Assembly: GCF_035762065.1 (NCBI RefSeq)
Contig: NZ_DASTPW010000015.1
Location: 1 to 64,000, forward strand
DNA: 64,000 nucleotides
Source of the DNA: Methylibium sp035762065
GTDB taxonomy: Bacteria > Pseudomonadota > Gammaproteobacteria > Burkholderiales > Burkholderiaceae_C
Reading direction: 5' to 3'
Made by a program: the position numbers and the translations under genes. Below the pieces are notes generated by a model. It ran no database searches. It worked only from the letters and a program-made list of their open reading frames with translations, and was not told where the DNA came from. Position 1 is the stretch's first letter. Every line of letters starts with the position of its first letter. Positions 20,005 through 28,791 of the stretch are shown in pieces.

Positions 20005-21027
20005 ATGAACGCACGCCCTTCAACGCTGCGGCCGGCCACCGGCGCGCTGATGTCCGTCGAGGAAGCCTCGGTGCTGCTCAAGAGCGGCGGCTGCTTCTCG
20101 GTGGCGGCCGAGGAAGCGCTGCTCAGGAAGCTGCCGCGCGGCCGCTGGATCGGCGGCAGCATCCCCTACTTCATGGGCCAGGACGGCGGGCGCACGACGC
20201 GCGAGCTGGTCTTCGTCACGCCGCTGCCCGCCTTCGCCGGCATGACGCCGAAGATCACCGTCCACGACGCCGATGCGCTCGCGCGGGTGTGCGTCGAGGC
20301 GCCGGCCAACGGCTGGTCGCTCATCGTGATGCCGGCCTTCACGACGGTGCATTCGCGCTTCGCGCGGGAGGCGCCGCAGTACGAGGACATGTACCTGAAG
20401 CCGCTGGCCGGCTGGGTCGCGGGCATCCACCTCGACGATCTCGGCCAGAAGGTGCCGGTGGTCGTCAACGGCGAGACCGGCGGGTTCGAGACCGAGCGCG
20501 CGGTGGTCATGCACGTGCCGCTGCCCGACGACCACGTCGCGCGGCTCGACATCGTCAACCTGTTCCGCCAGGGCGAGGGCGACCGCATCCGCTTCGGCGA
20601 ATCGGGCTTCCATGCGCAGGGCTGCCTGGTCAACGGCCGGCCGATGAACTTCGCCGACTACGTGACGAGCCGCAAGATCGACTCGCGCCTGCCGCTGGTG
20701 GCCGACTACTCGGGCGCGATGATCAACGTCGCGATCAAGGCGATCGACGTCGCCGGGCAGCGCGTCGACTTCTACGCGCCGGTGTTCGACGACATCGAGT
20801 ACCGCTTCGCCGCGCCGATCGGCGACTACGAGCGCGCGCTCGCGAAGGCGCTGCCGCACGAAGACGGCAGCGGCCTCGCGTGGAGCTGCAACTGCGTGCT
20901 GAACTACCTCTACTGCGGGCTGGAGGGCAAGCGCTCGGCGCAGATCACCGGGCCGATGACCTTCGGCGAGGTCGCCTACCAGCTGCTGAACCAGACGATG
21001 GTGGTGCTGACGATCGACAAGCACTGA
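20005..21027 (+). CDS. Conserved unknown protein (possibly DUF6976-like)
   Basis: A 340-residue soluble protein. Conserved-looking blocks include LPRGRWIGGSIPYFMGQDGG, NLFRQGEGDRIRFGESGF, LPLVADYSGAMINVAIKAID, SCNCVLNYLYCGLEGK and the C-terminal FGEVAYQLLNQTMV. I associate this pattern with a family of unknown function (DUF6976), from memory and unverified. The CNC and YC cysteines could bind metal or a cofactor, but no known site is evident. The start at 20005 is the first ATG after the upstream stop; ATGs at 19972 and 20050 are alternatives and none has a good ribosome site, which fits coupled translation with the gene before it. Confidence 0.6.
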   Translation: MNARPSTLRPATGALMSVEEASVLLKSGGCFSVAAEEALLRKLPRGRWIGGSIPYFMGQDGGRTTRELVFVTPLPAFAGMTPKITVHDADALARVCVEAPANGWSLIVMPAFTTVHSRFAREAPQYEDMYLKPLAGWVAGIHLDDLGQKVPVVVNGETGGFETERAVVMHVPLPDDHVARLDIVNLFRQGEGDRIRFGESGFHAQGCLVNGRPMNFADYVTSRKIDSRLPLVADYSGAMINVAIKAIDVAGQRVDFYAPVFDDIEYRFAAPIGDYERALAKALPHEDGSGLAWSCNCVLNYLYCGLEGKRSAQITGPMTFGEVAYQLLNQTMVVLTIDKH

Positions 21028-21055
21028 GCTTGCTCGGTGCTTGCGTCGAGGCTGG

Positions 21056-21087
21056 CTTGGCGCAGCCAAGTCGAGGGCCGCAGGCCC
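21056..21087. terminator. Two tandem hairpins, each with a GCA loop
   Basis: CTTGGC-GCA-GCCAAG (21056-21070) is followed by GGGCC-GCA-GGCCC (21075-21087). They lie between convergent genes ending at 21027 and 21114. A bidirectional terminator is likely, although no U tract follows. Confidence 0.45.
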
Positions 21088-21113
21088 GGCCGGAGACACC
21101 GGCACGGAGCGGC

Positions 21114-21608
21114 TCAGGCCGGCGCGGCCAGCGCGGCCTCGATGTCCTTCTTCAGGGCCTCGGGCTTGTCGTTCGAGCCGTAGCGCTCGATCACCTTGCC
21201 GTCGCGGCCGACCAGGAACTTGGTGAAGTTCCACTTGATCGACTGCGTGCCCAGCACGCCGCGCGCTTCCTTCGTGAGCCACTGGTACAGCGGGTGCGCG
21301 CCGCGGCCGTTGACCTCCACCTTGGCCATCATCGGGAAGCTCACGCCGTAATTGACCTGGCAGAAGCTGGCGATCTCGTCGTTGCTGCCCGGGTCCTGGC
21401 CGCCGAACTCGTTGCTCGGGAAGCCCAGCACCGTCAGGCCGCGCGCTTCGTAGGTCTTCCAGAGTTCCTCGAGCCCGGCGAACTGCGGCGTGAAGCCGCA
21501 GGCGCTGGCGGTGTTGACGATCAGCAGCACGCGGCCGCGGTAGTCGGCCAGCGGCACCGTCTTGCCGGCGATGCTCTGGGCTTCGAAGTCGTAGACGCTG
21601 GTGCTCAT
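21114..21608 (-). CDS. Glutathione peroxidase-family thiol peroxidase
   Basis: A 164-residue cysteine-type GPx (BtuE/Gpx family). The peroxidatic cysteine is in NTASACGFTPQ, with the conserved Gln in FPSNEFGGQDPG and Trp-Asn in IKWNFTKFLV forming the catalytic group. It reduces hydroperoxides in the cytoplasm, probably with thioredoxin or glutathione. It is full length and starts at 21608 with AAGGAG 6 bases away. It is a single-gene unit convergent with the unknown pair. It adds to the peroxide-defence genes katG, oxyR and dps elsewhere in the window. Confidence 0.9.
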   Translation of the reverse strand: MSTSVYDFEAQSIAGKTVPLADYRGRVLLIVNTASACGFTPQFAGLEELWKTYEARGLTVLGFPSNEFGGQDPGSNDEIASFCQVNYGVSFPMMAKVEVNGRGAHPLYQWLTKEARGVLGTQSIKWNFTKFLVGRDGKVIERYGSNDKPEALKKDIEAALAAPA

Positions 21609-21820
21609 CGGGGGCTCCTTCCAGGGGGGCCGAGGGATGCTAGTTCGCTTGCCACGGCGCACGGGTGCGCCGTATCCCTAGGGCGCACGCGGTCGCTTCG
21701 CGCGGATCGGGATTGACGCCTCCCCCGCCGGCGTCACAGGATGTTGCAGACGGGTGCAACAGACGGGCGCGGGGAGCGCCGGCGGACCGGCCGCACCGGC
21801 CGGCTCTTCGGGGGGACGGG

Positions 21821-22618
21821 ATGAACACGCGGTACCGCGTCGCGCTGCAGGGCTTCGGCCCTTTCGAGCGCCGGGCGCTGGAAAGTTGTCTGCGGCTGAC
21901 GAGCCGGGCGCCGGCGCGCTTCGAGCCCGCCGAGTCGCTCGACGCGGCCGACCTCTGCGTCGTCGACGGCGATCGTCCGCAGGCGGTGGACGAGGTCCGC
22001 CGGGCCGGCCGCATGGAGCGCGCGGTCTTCGTCGGCGCGGAGCCGCCGAGCGGCGCGATCGTCCACCTCGGCCGGCCGATCAACCCCCAGCAGGTCGTGC
22101 GTGCGCTCGAGACGCTGCTGCTGGCGGCCAGCACGGTCGCCGACCCCTATGCGCCGGCCAGTGCGCCGGCCGCTGCGCCCGACAAGCCGCGCGCGCCGGC
22201 GCGCGAACCCGCGCCGCGCCCGCCGCCGGTCGTGCACTTCCCCTTCGACGTCCTGGTGCTCGAAGGCCGCCACACCGCGAGCAGCCCGCTGATCGCGCAG
22301 CTCGACCGCGTCGGTTGCCGCGTCAGCGTCGCGCGCGACGACGACGAGGCGCTGCAACTCATCGCGCAGACGCCGGTGCGCATCGTCTTTTCCGACACGC
22401 AGATGCGCGGCGTCGACGGCATGGCGCTGTGCCAGCAGATCAAGTCGGCGCGCAAGGGCGCGCCCAGCGTGGTGCTGATGGCGCCGAAGGTCACCGCCAG
22501 CGACCGCGTGCGCGCGCAGCTGGCCGGTGCCGACGCGCTGATGGGCAAGCCGATCCCGGCCGACGACCTGCTCGAAGTGCTGCGCACCGCGAGCAACCGC
22601 CGGCGCCGCGCCCGGTAG
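21821..22618 (+). CDS. Atypical two-domain response regulator receiver protein
   Basis: A 265-residue protein. Residues about 140-260 form a CheY-like receiver domain: the phospho-acceptor Asp is in RIVFSDTQMRGVDG, and the conserved Lys is in LMGKPI near the end. The acidic pair usually found after the first strand is missing (FDVLVLEGRHTASS), so Mg-dependent phosphorylation may be weak or absent. Residues 1-100 look like a second, degenerate receiver (RVALQGFGPFERRAL, DLCVVDGDRP, HLGRPINPQQVVRAL). A Pro/Ala linker joins them. There is no output domain and no kinase nearby; a protein-protein adaptor role is possible. A G-rich site precedes the ATG at 21821. Confidence 0.65.
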   Translation: MNTRYRVALQGFGPFERRALESCLRLTSRAPARFEPAESLDAADLCVVDGDRPQAVDEVRRAGRMERAVFVGAEPPSGAIVHLGRPINPQQVVRALETLLLAASTVADPYAPASAPAAAPDKPRAPAREPAPRPPPVVHFPFDVLVLEGRHTASSPLIAQLDRVGCRVSVARDDDEALQLIAQTPVRIVFSDTQMRGVDGMALCQQIKSARKGAPSVVLMAPKVTASDRVRAQLAGADALMGKPIPADDLLEVLRTASNRRRRAR

Positions 22619-22738
22619 CCCGGCGGGCACCGCCGACCATCGGGCTGCAGGCGCCGCCGACAATCGCGCCGCGGCCGCCACCCGGGCCGCGCCCGAGCCG
22701 CGCGACCCGCCGCGTCCGCCCTTGCGAAGTCCGACGCC

Positions 22739-24574
22739 ATGAGCACCGTCCTGCCCTCCGCCGGCCCGCGCGCCGCGCGCTCCGCCCCGCCTGCGGCCCC
22801 GCGCTGGGCCTGGCTGCCGCCGATCGGCACGTGGAAGTACTACGCGCTGCTCGCCGCGCTGGGCATCTTCGTGCTCGGGCCGCTGGGCGGGGTGACGGCC
22901 TCGTACATGAACTTCGCGATCGGCTTCTTCGTCGGCGGCCAGGTCGTCGCCGGGATCCTCGGCTCGACGGTCACCTTCGGCTACGGCCCCGAAGGCAAGC
23001 ACGGCGCGAACTACATGCAGACGGCCGCCGCTTCGGTGGCCGGCATGAGCGCGATGGGCGTGCTGATCCAGGCGATGGTCTGGATGGGCCTGCCGCAGCC
23101 GCCGGTGTGGCAGCTGATGCTGTTCATGGGCTCGATCGGCATGTTCGGCGCCGGCGTCGGCATGCTCTACACGCCGATCCTGGTCGATCGGCTGCAGCTG
23201 ACCTTCCCCTCGGGCTTCGCGGTCGCGAACATCCTGCGCGCACTGACCGATCCGGCGCTGCTGAAGCGCTCGGTCGCGCGGCTGGGCGGCGGCATCGCCT
23301 CGGGCATCGCGGGCGGGCTTGCGACCGCGAAGGTCGCCGCACTCGGCGTGCTGGAGCTTTCCACCTCGACGCTCGGCGCCGGCATGCTGGTCGGCCCGCG
23401 CATCGGCCTCGCGGCGCTGACGGCCGGCTTGACCGGCTCGCTGCTGATCCCGACCTTCGTCTCGATCGGCTGGCTGCAGGCCGGCGATCCCTTCCGCAAG
23501 ATCACCTTCCTGATCGGCCTCGGGCTGATCATGGGCGCGGCGATGCTCGACATCGGCGAGCTGCTCACCGAGGCCTGGCGGCGCTGGCGCGCCTCCGCCC
23601 CGCCGGCGGCGCAAGCGCCGGAAGACGCGTGGAAGCGCATGAGCTACCCGCGGCTCGCGGCGTGGATCGCCTTCTGGGGCGCGATGGTCGTGACGCTGGG
23701 CGCGACGGTGCTGCAGCAGCCGGTCGGCTTCCTGCTGCTGGCCGTCGCGCTGGTGATGGTGTTCTCGCTGATCGTCGGCATCTCGCTGGGCATCAGCGAT
23801 TCGGCGCCGATCTCGGCGGCCTTCGTCGCCGCGATCGTGCTGATGGCCGCACTCGGCCTGAAGGACCCGACTGTCGGCCTGATGGCCGGCGGCATCCTGC
23901 TCGTCGCCTGCAGCGTGGGCAGCGACATGCAGCAGGACCGCTCGACCGGCTGGCGCCTGGGCACGCCGCGCACGCTGCAGTTCCGCTTCCAGGTGCTGGG
24001 GCTGGTGGTCGGTGCGGTCGCGTCGGTCGGCTTCGCGAAGCTCTTCATGAGCGCCTACCCGGTGCTTGCGCTCGACCAGACCGCGATGTCCGCCGCCGAG
24101 GCACCGGCGCAATGGCAGTCGGCGATGACCTACAAGTTCGTGGGCGCGCTGCGCAGCCTCACCGACGACAAGCCCTACCAGCGCCACGCGATCCTGCTGG
24201 GCATCGCGCTCGGCTTCGCGATCCAGCTGCTGCGCAAGACGCTGTTCGCGACGGCCGCCTACCGGCGCTTCAAGCAAGGCCGCCGCGGCGCGGCGGCCGA
24301 CTTCGTGCTCGACGCGGTCGTGCTGCCCTCCCCCTATGCCTATTCGTTCGGCAGCTTCTTCGGCATCGCGACCTCGGCCTGGCTCGCAGTCGGCGGCGTG
24401 GTGAGCGGCACCGCCGGCTGGATCGCCGCACGGCGCGGGCGGCGTGCCGAGGATGCCGCGCTGCCCGCCGACATGAGCACCACCTCGCTGGTCGGCGGCG
24501 GGCTGATCGCCGGCGATGCGCTGGCCGCGCTGGGGCTGGGGGCGGCGGGCCTGCTCGCGACGCTGGCGGGCTAA
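22739..24574 (+). CDS. OPT-family oligopeptide/metal-chelate transporter
   Basis: A 611-residue inner-membrane protein with about 14 hydrophobic segments. OPT-family marks include the N-terminal WKYYALLAALGIFVLGPLGGVTASYMNFAIGFFVGG region, FPSGFAVANILRAL (similar to the FP-G family motif) and the conserved GSDMQQDRSTGW motif. OPT proteins import peptides or metal chelates by cation symport; substrate is not predictable here. A Pro/Ala cytoplasmic loop lies near residues 285-300. The stop overlaps the remnant of a minus-strand gene. Confidence 0.85.
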   Translation: MSTVLPSAGPRAARSAPPAAPRWAWLPPIGTWKYYALLAALGIFVLGPLGGVTASYMNFAIGFFVGGQVVAGILGSTVTFGYGPEGKHGANYMQTAAASVAGMSAMGVLIQAMVWMGLPQPPVWQLMLFMGSIGMFGAGVGMLYTPILVDRLQLTFPSGFAVANILRALTDPALLKRSVARLGGGIASGIAGGLATAKVAALGVLELSTSTLGAGMLVGPRIGLAALTAGLTGSLLIPTFVSIGWLQAGDPFRKITFLIGLGLIMGAAMLDIGELLTEAWRRWRASAPPAAQAPEDAWKRMSYPRLAAWIAFWGAMVVTLGATVLQQPVGFLLLAVALVMVFSLIVGISLGISDSAPISAAFVAAIVLMAALGLKDPTVGLMAGGILLVACSVGSDMQQDRSTGWRLGTPRTLQFRFQVLGLVVGAVASVGFAKLFMSAYPVLALDQTAMSAAEAPAQWQSAMTYKFVGALRSLTDDKPYQRHAILLGIALGFAIQLLRKTLFATAAYRRFKQGRRGAAADFVLDAVVLPSPYAYSFGSFFGIATSAWLAVGGVVSGTAGWIAARRGRRAEDAALPADMSTTSLVGGGLIAGDALAALGLGAAGLLATLAG

Positions 24575-24958
24575 GGTCCGCGCAGGGCGAACAAGGCCTG
24601 CTGCAGGTCGATCAGCGTCGTCGCGCGCACGCCCCTGGCGATCGGGAAACTTTCGCTGCCCGAATGCACGACGTGCTGCTGCGTCGCGCCGATGTCTTCA
24701 CACGCGATGTGAAAGTCCTTGCCGACCGTGGGCGCGGTCGAGCGCTTGATCTCGACGGCCCAGCGTTCGCGGCCCGGCAGTTCGAGCACCAGGTCCAGCT
24801 CGGCGCCGGCCGAGGTCCGGTAGAAGCAGGGCCGCGTGCCCGCGGGCGCGACGGCGAGCAGGTTCTCGATCACCCCAGCCTTCCCAGCTTCCGCCGGCCA
24901 CCGGATGGCCGATCACGTCGTCGCCGAAGCCGCCCGCGCCGAGGTGGCATTCGCGGAT
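24571..24958 (-). pseudogene. Remnant of a DUF4143-type AAA ATPase gene (frameshifted C-terminus)
   Basis: The last 100 codons (24571-24873) encode VIENLLAVAPAGTRPCFYRT, then AGAELDLVLE and WAVEIKRST, the typical DUF4143 C-terminal domain of Walker-type ATPases. Directly upstream, another frame reads GDDVIGHPVAGGSWEGW, which is the expected preceding sequence (family pattern GHPVVGASWEGFVIENLL). One extra G near 24874 breaks the frame. The AAA ATPase domain, about 300 residues, is absent. So this is a decayed tail, not a working gene. It lies between the OPT transporter and putA. Confidence 0.75.
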
Positions 24959-25008
24959 GCGTCGAAGCCGGGCCTACGCTTGCGCGATCGCCATCACGGG
25001 CCCGTTCC

Positions 25009-28000
25009 ATGAAGCCGACCGCACCGCCACCGCTTTCGCGCCTGCCCTCGCCGCTCGCCGAGGAACTGCCTGTCGTGCAGGCGCATCTGCGCACGCTCGA
25101 CGGCGCGCTGGACTGGGCCGAGGCCCAGGCGATCGCGCAGCCCTGGGTGCAGGCGGTGCGCGACGAGCCGGCGCCGTTCTGGGCGATGGAATCGCTGCTG
25201 CGCGAGTACCCGATCTCGAGCGCCGAAGGCCTCGCGCTGATGCGGCTCGCCGAGGCGCTGCTGCGCGTGCCGGATGCGCAGACCGCGATCGCGCTGACCG
25301 CCGATCAACTCGGCCGCGCCGACTTCGAAGCCGCCACCGAGGGCGACGGCCCGCACCCGATGCTCGCGAGCCTCTCGGCCAGCGCGATCGGGTTGTCCAA
25401 GCGCTTCCTGCCGCAAGGCGAGCAGCCGCCGGGCCTGTTCAAGCGCCTCGGCGCGCACACCGTCGTCGCGGCCACGGTGCGCGCCATCCAGTTGCTGGGG
25501 CGGCAGTTCGTACTGGGCCAGTCGATCGCCGAGGCGCTGGGCGAGGCGCGCGGCCGGCGCAAGGCCGAGCCGGCGCTGCGCTACTCCTTCGACATGCTCG
25601 GCGAAGGCGCGCGCACCGAGCGCGATGCGCTGCGCTACCTCGCGGCCTACCGCGACGCGATCGCGGCGATCGGCGCCGCCGCGAACCGCGGCGCCGGGCC
25701 GGAGGCGAACGACGGCATCTCGATCAAGCTGTCCGCGCTGTTCCCGCGCTACGAGGAGCACCAGCGCGAGCGCGTCTTCGCCGAGCTGCTGCCGCGGCTG
25801 CTGACGCTGATCGACGCCGCGGCGGCGGCCGACCTCAACCTCACCGTCGACGCCGAGGAGAGCGAGCGGCTCGAGCTTTCGCTCGACCTGATCGACGCCT
25901 GCGCCGCGCACATCGCCGCCCGGCACTCGAGTTGGCGCGGCTTCGGCCTGGCGATCCAGGCCTACCAGACGCGCGCGGTGGCCTGCGTGCACGAGGTGGC
26001 GCGCATCGCCCGTCTCCACAACCGCCCGCACGGCCTGCGCTTGATGGTCCGCCTCGTCAAGGGCGCCTACTGGGACGGCGAGATCAAGCGCGCGCAGGAG
26101 CTGGGCCTCGCGGACTATCCGGTGTTCACGCACAAGCACCACACCGACATCGCCTACCTCGCCTGCGCGCAGGCGCTGCTCGACCACGCGGAGGTGATCT
26201 ATCCGCAGTTCGCGACGCACAACGCCGGCACGATCGCTGCGATCGCGGCGATGGCCGAGCGGCAGCCGGCGAAGTTCGAGCTGCAGCGCCTGCACGGCAT
26301 GGGCGAGGCGGTGTACCGCGAGGTGATGAAGTCGCGGCCCCTGCCCCTGCGCATCTACGCGCCGGTCGGCGAGCACCGCGACCTGCTCGCCTACCTGGTG
26401 CGCCGGCTGCTGGAGAACGGCGCGAACTCCTCGTTCGTGCATCAGCTCGCCGATCCACGGATCGACGTGGCGCAGCTGCTCGCGTCGCCGCTGCACGCGG
26501 CCGGCAAGCCGGGGCAGCCGGCGCCGCGCGCGATGTTCGGCGCCGAGCGGCGCAACTCGGCCGGCGTCGATCTCAGCGTGCCGGCCGAGCGCGCGCCGCT
26601 GCTCGCAGCGATCGAGGCGCGCCGCGCGACCGGCGTGCCGGCGGTCCGCGAAGCGAGCGCGATCGACGCGACGATGCAGCGCCTGCACGCCGGCCACCTG
26701 GCCTGGAACGCGCGGCCGGTCGCCGAACGCGCCGCGGTGCTCGAGCGCGCGGCCGATCGGCTCGAAGCCGCGCTGGCCACGTACTGCGGGTTGCTCGTGG
26801 CCGAAGCGCACAAGACGCTCGGCGACGGCGTGGCCGAGGTGCGCGAGGCGGTCGACTTCTGCCGCTACTACGCGCAGCAGGCGCGCGAGCAGCTCGCACC
26901 GCGCGAACTGCCCGGCCCGACCGGCGAGCGCAACACGCTGCACCTGCACGGCCGCGGCGTGTTCGTCTGCATCAGCCCCTGGAACTTCCCGCTGGCGATC
27001 TTCGCGGGGCAGGTGGTGGCCGCGCTGGTCGCGGGCAACGCGGTCGCGGCGAAGCCGGCCGAGCAGACGCCCGCGGTCGCGCAGGCCTTCGTCGAGCTGC
27101 TGTTCGACGCCGGCGTGCCTCGCTCCGCCCTCGCACTGCTGCACGGCCCCGGCGAGACGGTCGGCGCACAGCTCGTCGCGCACCCGCTCGCGGCCGGCGT
27201 GTGCTTCACCGGATCGACGCAGGTCGCCAAGCTGATCCAGCGTGCGCTCGCCGCGAAGGACGGCCCGATCGTCCCCTTGATCGCCGAGACCGGCGGCCTC
27301 AACGCGATGCTCGTGGACAGCAGCGCGCTGCCCGAGCAGGTGAGCGACGCGGTCGTGCAGAGCGCCTTCCGCTCGGCCGGGCAGCGCTGCTCGGCGCTGC
27401 GACTGCTGTGCGTGCACCAAGGCATCGCGGACGGCGTGGTGGAGATGGTCGCGGGCGCCCTGCACGAGCTGCGGCTCGGCGACCCGGCCGAACTCGCGAC
27501 CGACGTCGGCCCGGTGATCGACGCCGAGGCCCACGCGGCGCTGAGCCGCCACGTCGAGCGCCTCGAACGCGAAGCGCGCCGGCTCGCGCGCCGCGAACTG
27601 CCCGACGGCATCGAACGGCTCGCGAACGGGCGCTTCATCGCGCCGTGCGCGTACGAGATCGGGCGCGTGGCCGATCTGAAGCAGGAGGTCTTCGGCCCGG
27701 TGCTGCACGTCGTGCGCTGGGGCCCGGGCACCGCGGCGCCGGAGCTCGACGCGCTCGTCGCGCAGATCAATGCGCTGGGCTATGGCCTGACGCTGGGCAT
27801 CCAGACGCGCATCGACTCGCGCGCCGAGCGCATCGCCCAGCTTGCGCGGGTCGGCAACGTCTACGTGAACCGCAACATGATCGGCGCGGTGGTGGGCGTG
27901 CAGCCCTTCGGCGGCGAAGGCCTGAGCGGCACCGGCCCGAAGGCCGGCGGCCCGCTCTACCTGCCGCGCTTCTGCGGCGAGCGGACGCTGACGGTCAACA

Positions 28001-28074
28001 CCGCGGCAGCCGGCGGCAATGCGCAACTGCTGGCGGGCGACGAGGCCGTGGCCGTCGGCGCCGGCATGCACTGA
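25009..28074 (+). CDS. putA: Bifunctional proline dehydrogenase / P5C dehydrogenase
   Basis: A 1021-residue PutA that converts proline to glutamate through P5C, using FAD and then NAD. The PRODH barrel (about residues 160-460) shows GISIKLSALFPRY, LTVDAEESERLELSLDL and LVKGAYWDGEIKRAQ. The aldehyde dehydrogenase half has ISPWNFPLAIF, FTGSTQVAKLI, Glu760 in IAETGG and the catalytic Cys794 in GQRCSALR. The N-terminal ribbon-helix-helix domain of the long autoregulating PutA is missing, so control must come from elsewhere. The start at 25009 has no strong ribosome site. Downstream proC and glutamate dehydrogenase handle the same metabolites. Confidence 0.95.
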   Translation: MKPTAPPPLSRLPSPLAEELPVVQAHLRTLDGALDWAEAQAIAQPWVQAVRDEPAPFWAMESLLREYPISSAEGLALMRLAEALLRVPDAQTAIALTADQLGRADFEAATEGDGPHPMLASLSASAIGLSKRFLPQGEQPPGLFKRLGAHTVVAATVRAIQLLGRQFVLGQSIAEALGEARGRRKAEPALRYSFDMLGEGARTERDALRYLAAYRDAIAAIGAAANRGAGPEANDGISIKLSALFPRYEEHQRERVFAELLPRLLTLIDAAAAADLNLTVDAEESERLELSLDLIDACAAHIAARHSSWRGFGLAIQAYQTRAVACVHEVARIARLHNRPHGLRLMVRLVKGAYWDGEIKRAQELGLADYPVFTHKHHTDIAYLACAQALLDHAEVIYPQFATHNAGTIAAIAAMAERQPAKFELQRLHGMGEAVYREVMKSRPLPLRIYAPVGEHRDLLAYLVRRLLENGANSSFVHQLADPRIDVAQLLASPLHAAGKPGQPAPRAMFGAERRNSAGVDLSVPAERAPLLAAIEARRATGVPAVREASAIDATMQRLHAGHLAWNARPVAERAAVLERAADRLEAALATYCGLLVAEAHKTLGDGVAEVREAVDFCRYYAQQAREQLAPRELPGPTGERNTLHLHGRGVFVCISPWNFPLAIFAGQVVAALVAGNAVAAKPAEQTPAVAQAFVELLFDAGVPRSALALLHGPGETVGAQLVAHPLAAGVCFTGSTQVAKLIQRALAAKDGPIVPLIAETGGLNAMLVDSSALPEQVSDAVVQSAFRSAGQRCSALRLLCVHQGIADGVVEMVAGALHELRLGDPAELATDVGPVIDAEAHAALSRHVERLEREARRLARRELPDGIERLANGRFIAPCAYEIGRVADLKQEVFGPVLHVVRWGPGTAAPELDALVAQINALGYGLTLGIQTRIDSRAERIAQLARVGNVYVNRNMIGAVVGVQPFGGEGLSGTGPKAGGPLYLPRFCGERTLTVNTAAAGGNAQLLAGDEAVAVGAGMH

Positions 28075-28245
28075 TTCGCGGCGGCGCGCGGACGCAGTTC
28101 ACGCGCCCGCTCGCTTCGCGCGCGGCGACCCGGCCGGGCGGTCGGGCTTCACGGCGCCCGCGCCGCGCGCCGCGGCGAATCGGCGCACGATGCCCCGCAA
28201 GCCCGCGGCACGCCGTGTGCCGGCGCCTTGCCATCGGAGCGAACC

Positions 28246-28560
28246 ATGGAACCGCTGCCCTTTCGCGTCCTGCTCTACCGCTACGTGTTCTTCGCGTGGC
28301 TGTTCAAGGACGTGGCGCGGCCGATGAACGTCTTCGAGCGCGCCGCCGCGCGGCGGCACAACAAGGAGCAGTCGCGCTGGTTGCCGCTGTACATGCGCCG
28401 CTACGCGGTGCTCGGCTTCGTGCTGTTCGGCTTCGGCATGCTCTGCGAAACGCTGGCGAGCCCGCTGCTGTCGGCCTTCTTTTACGTGCCGGGAACGATG
28501 ACGGTGCCGATGCTGGCGGTCGCCGGGGTGGCGTGGACGGGCTTGCGGGCGATGGAGTGA
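28246..28560 (+). CDS. Small two-helix membrane protein, unknown function
   Basis: A 104-residue protein with hydrophobic stretches near residues 8-22, 55-70 and 82-98, separated by a basic, soluble loop (ERAAARRHNKEQSRW). GGAG lies 6 bases before the ATG. It is in the same direction as putA (171 bases downstream) and proC. I do not recognise a family. Codon use and the good ribosome site support a real gene. Confidence 0.65.
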   Translation: MEPLPFRVLLYRYVFFAWLFKDVARPMNVFERAAARRHNKEQSRWLPLYMRRYAVLGFVLFGFGMLCETLASPLLSAFFYVPGTMTVPMLAVAGVAWTGLRAME

Positions 28561-28791
28561 GCGGCCCGTGAACAGCGGGCGGCCGCCGCGGTGGCCCGTG
28601 GACAATCGACCGACGCGCGACGCGGCGGCACTCGGGCTGCCGCGCGCATGAATGACGGCATCGGCGGCGTCGGCGGCCAAAGCGGCTGAACAGGTCGCCG
28701 AGGCGATGACCGCCACAGAGCCGCATCGGTCGGCCTTGCGCCTGCAGCCTGCGGCGTGTGCCGAGCGAAGCGGTTCGAAGGAGTGAGCAGG

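Noticed and set aside
24994..28071. A reading frame of more than 1000 codons antisense to putA
   Set aside because: It is a shadow of GC-rich codon use. It is Arg/Ala/Leu-rich, lacks recognisable motifs, and the putA strand has full catalytic motifs.
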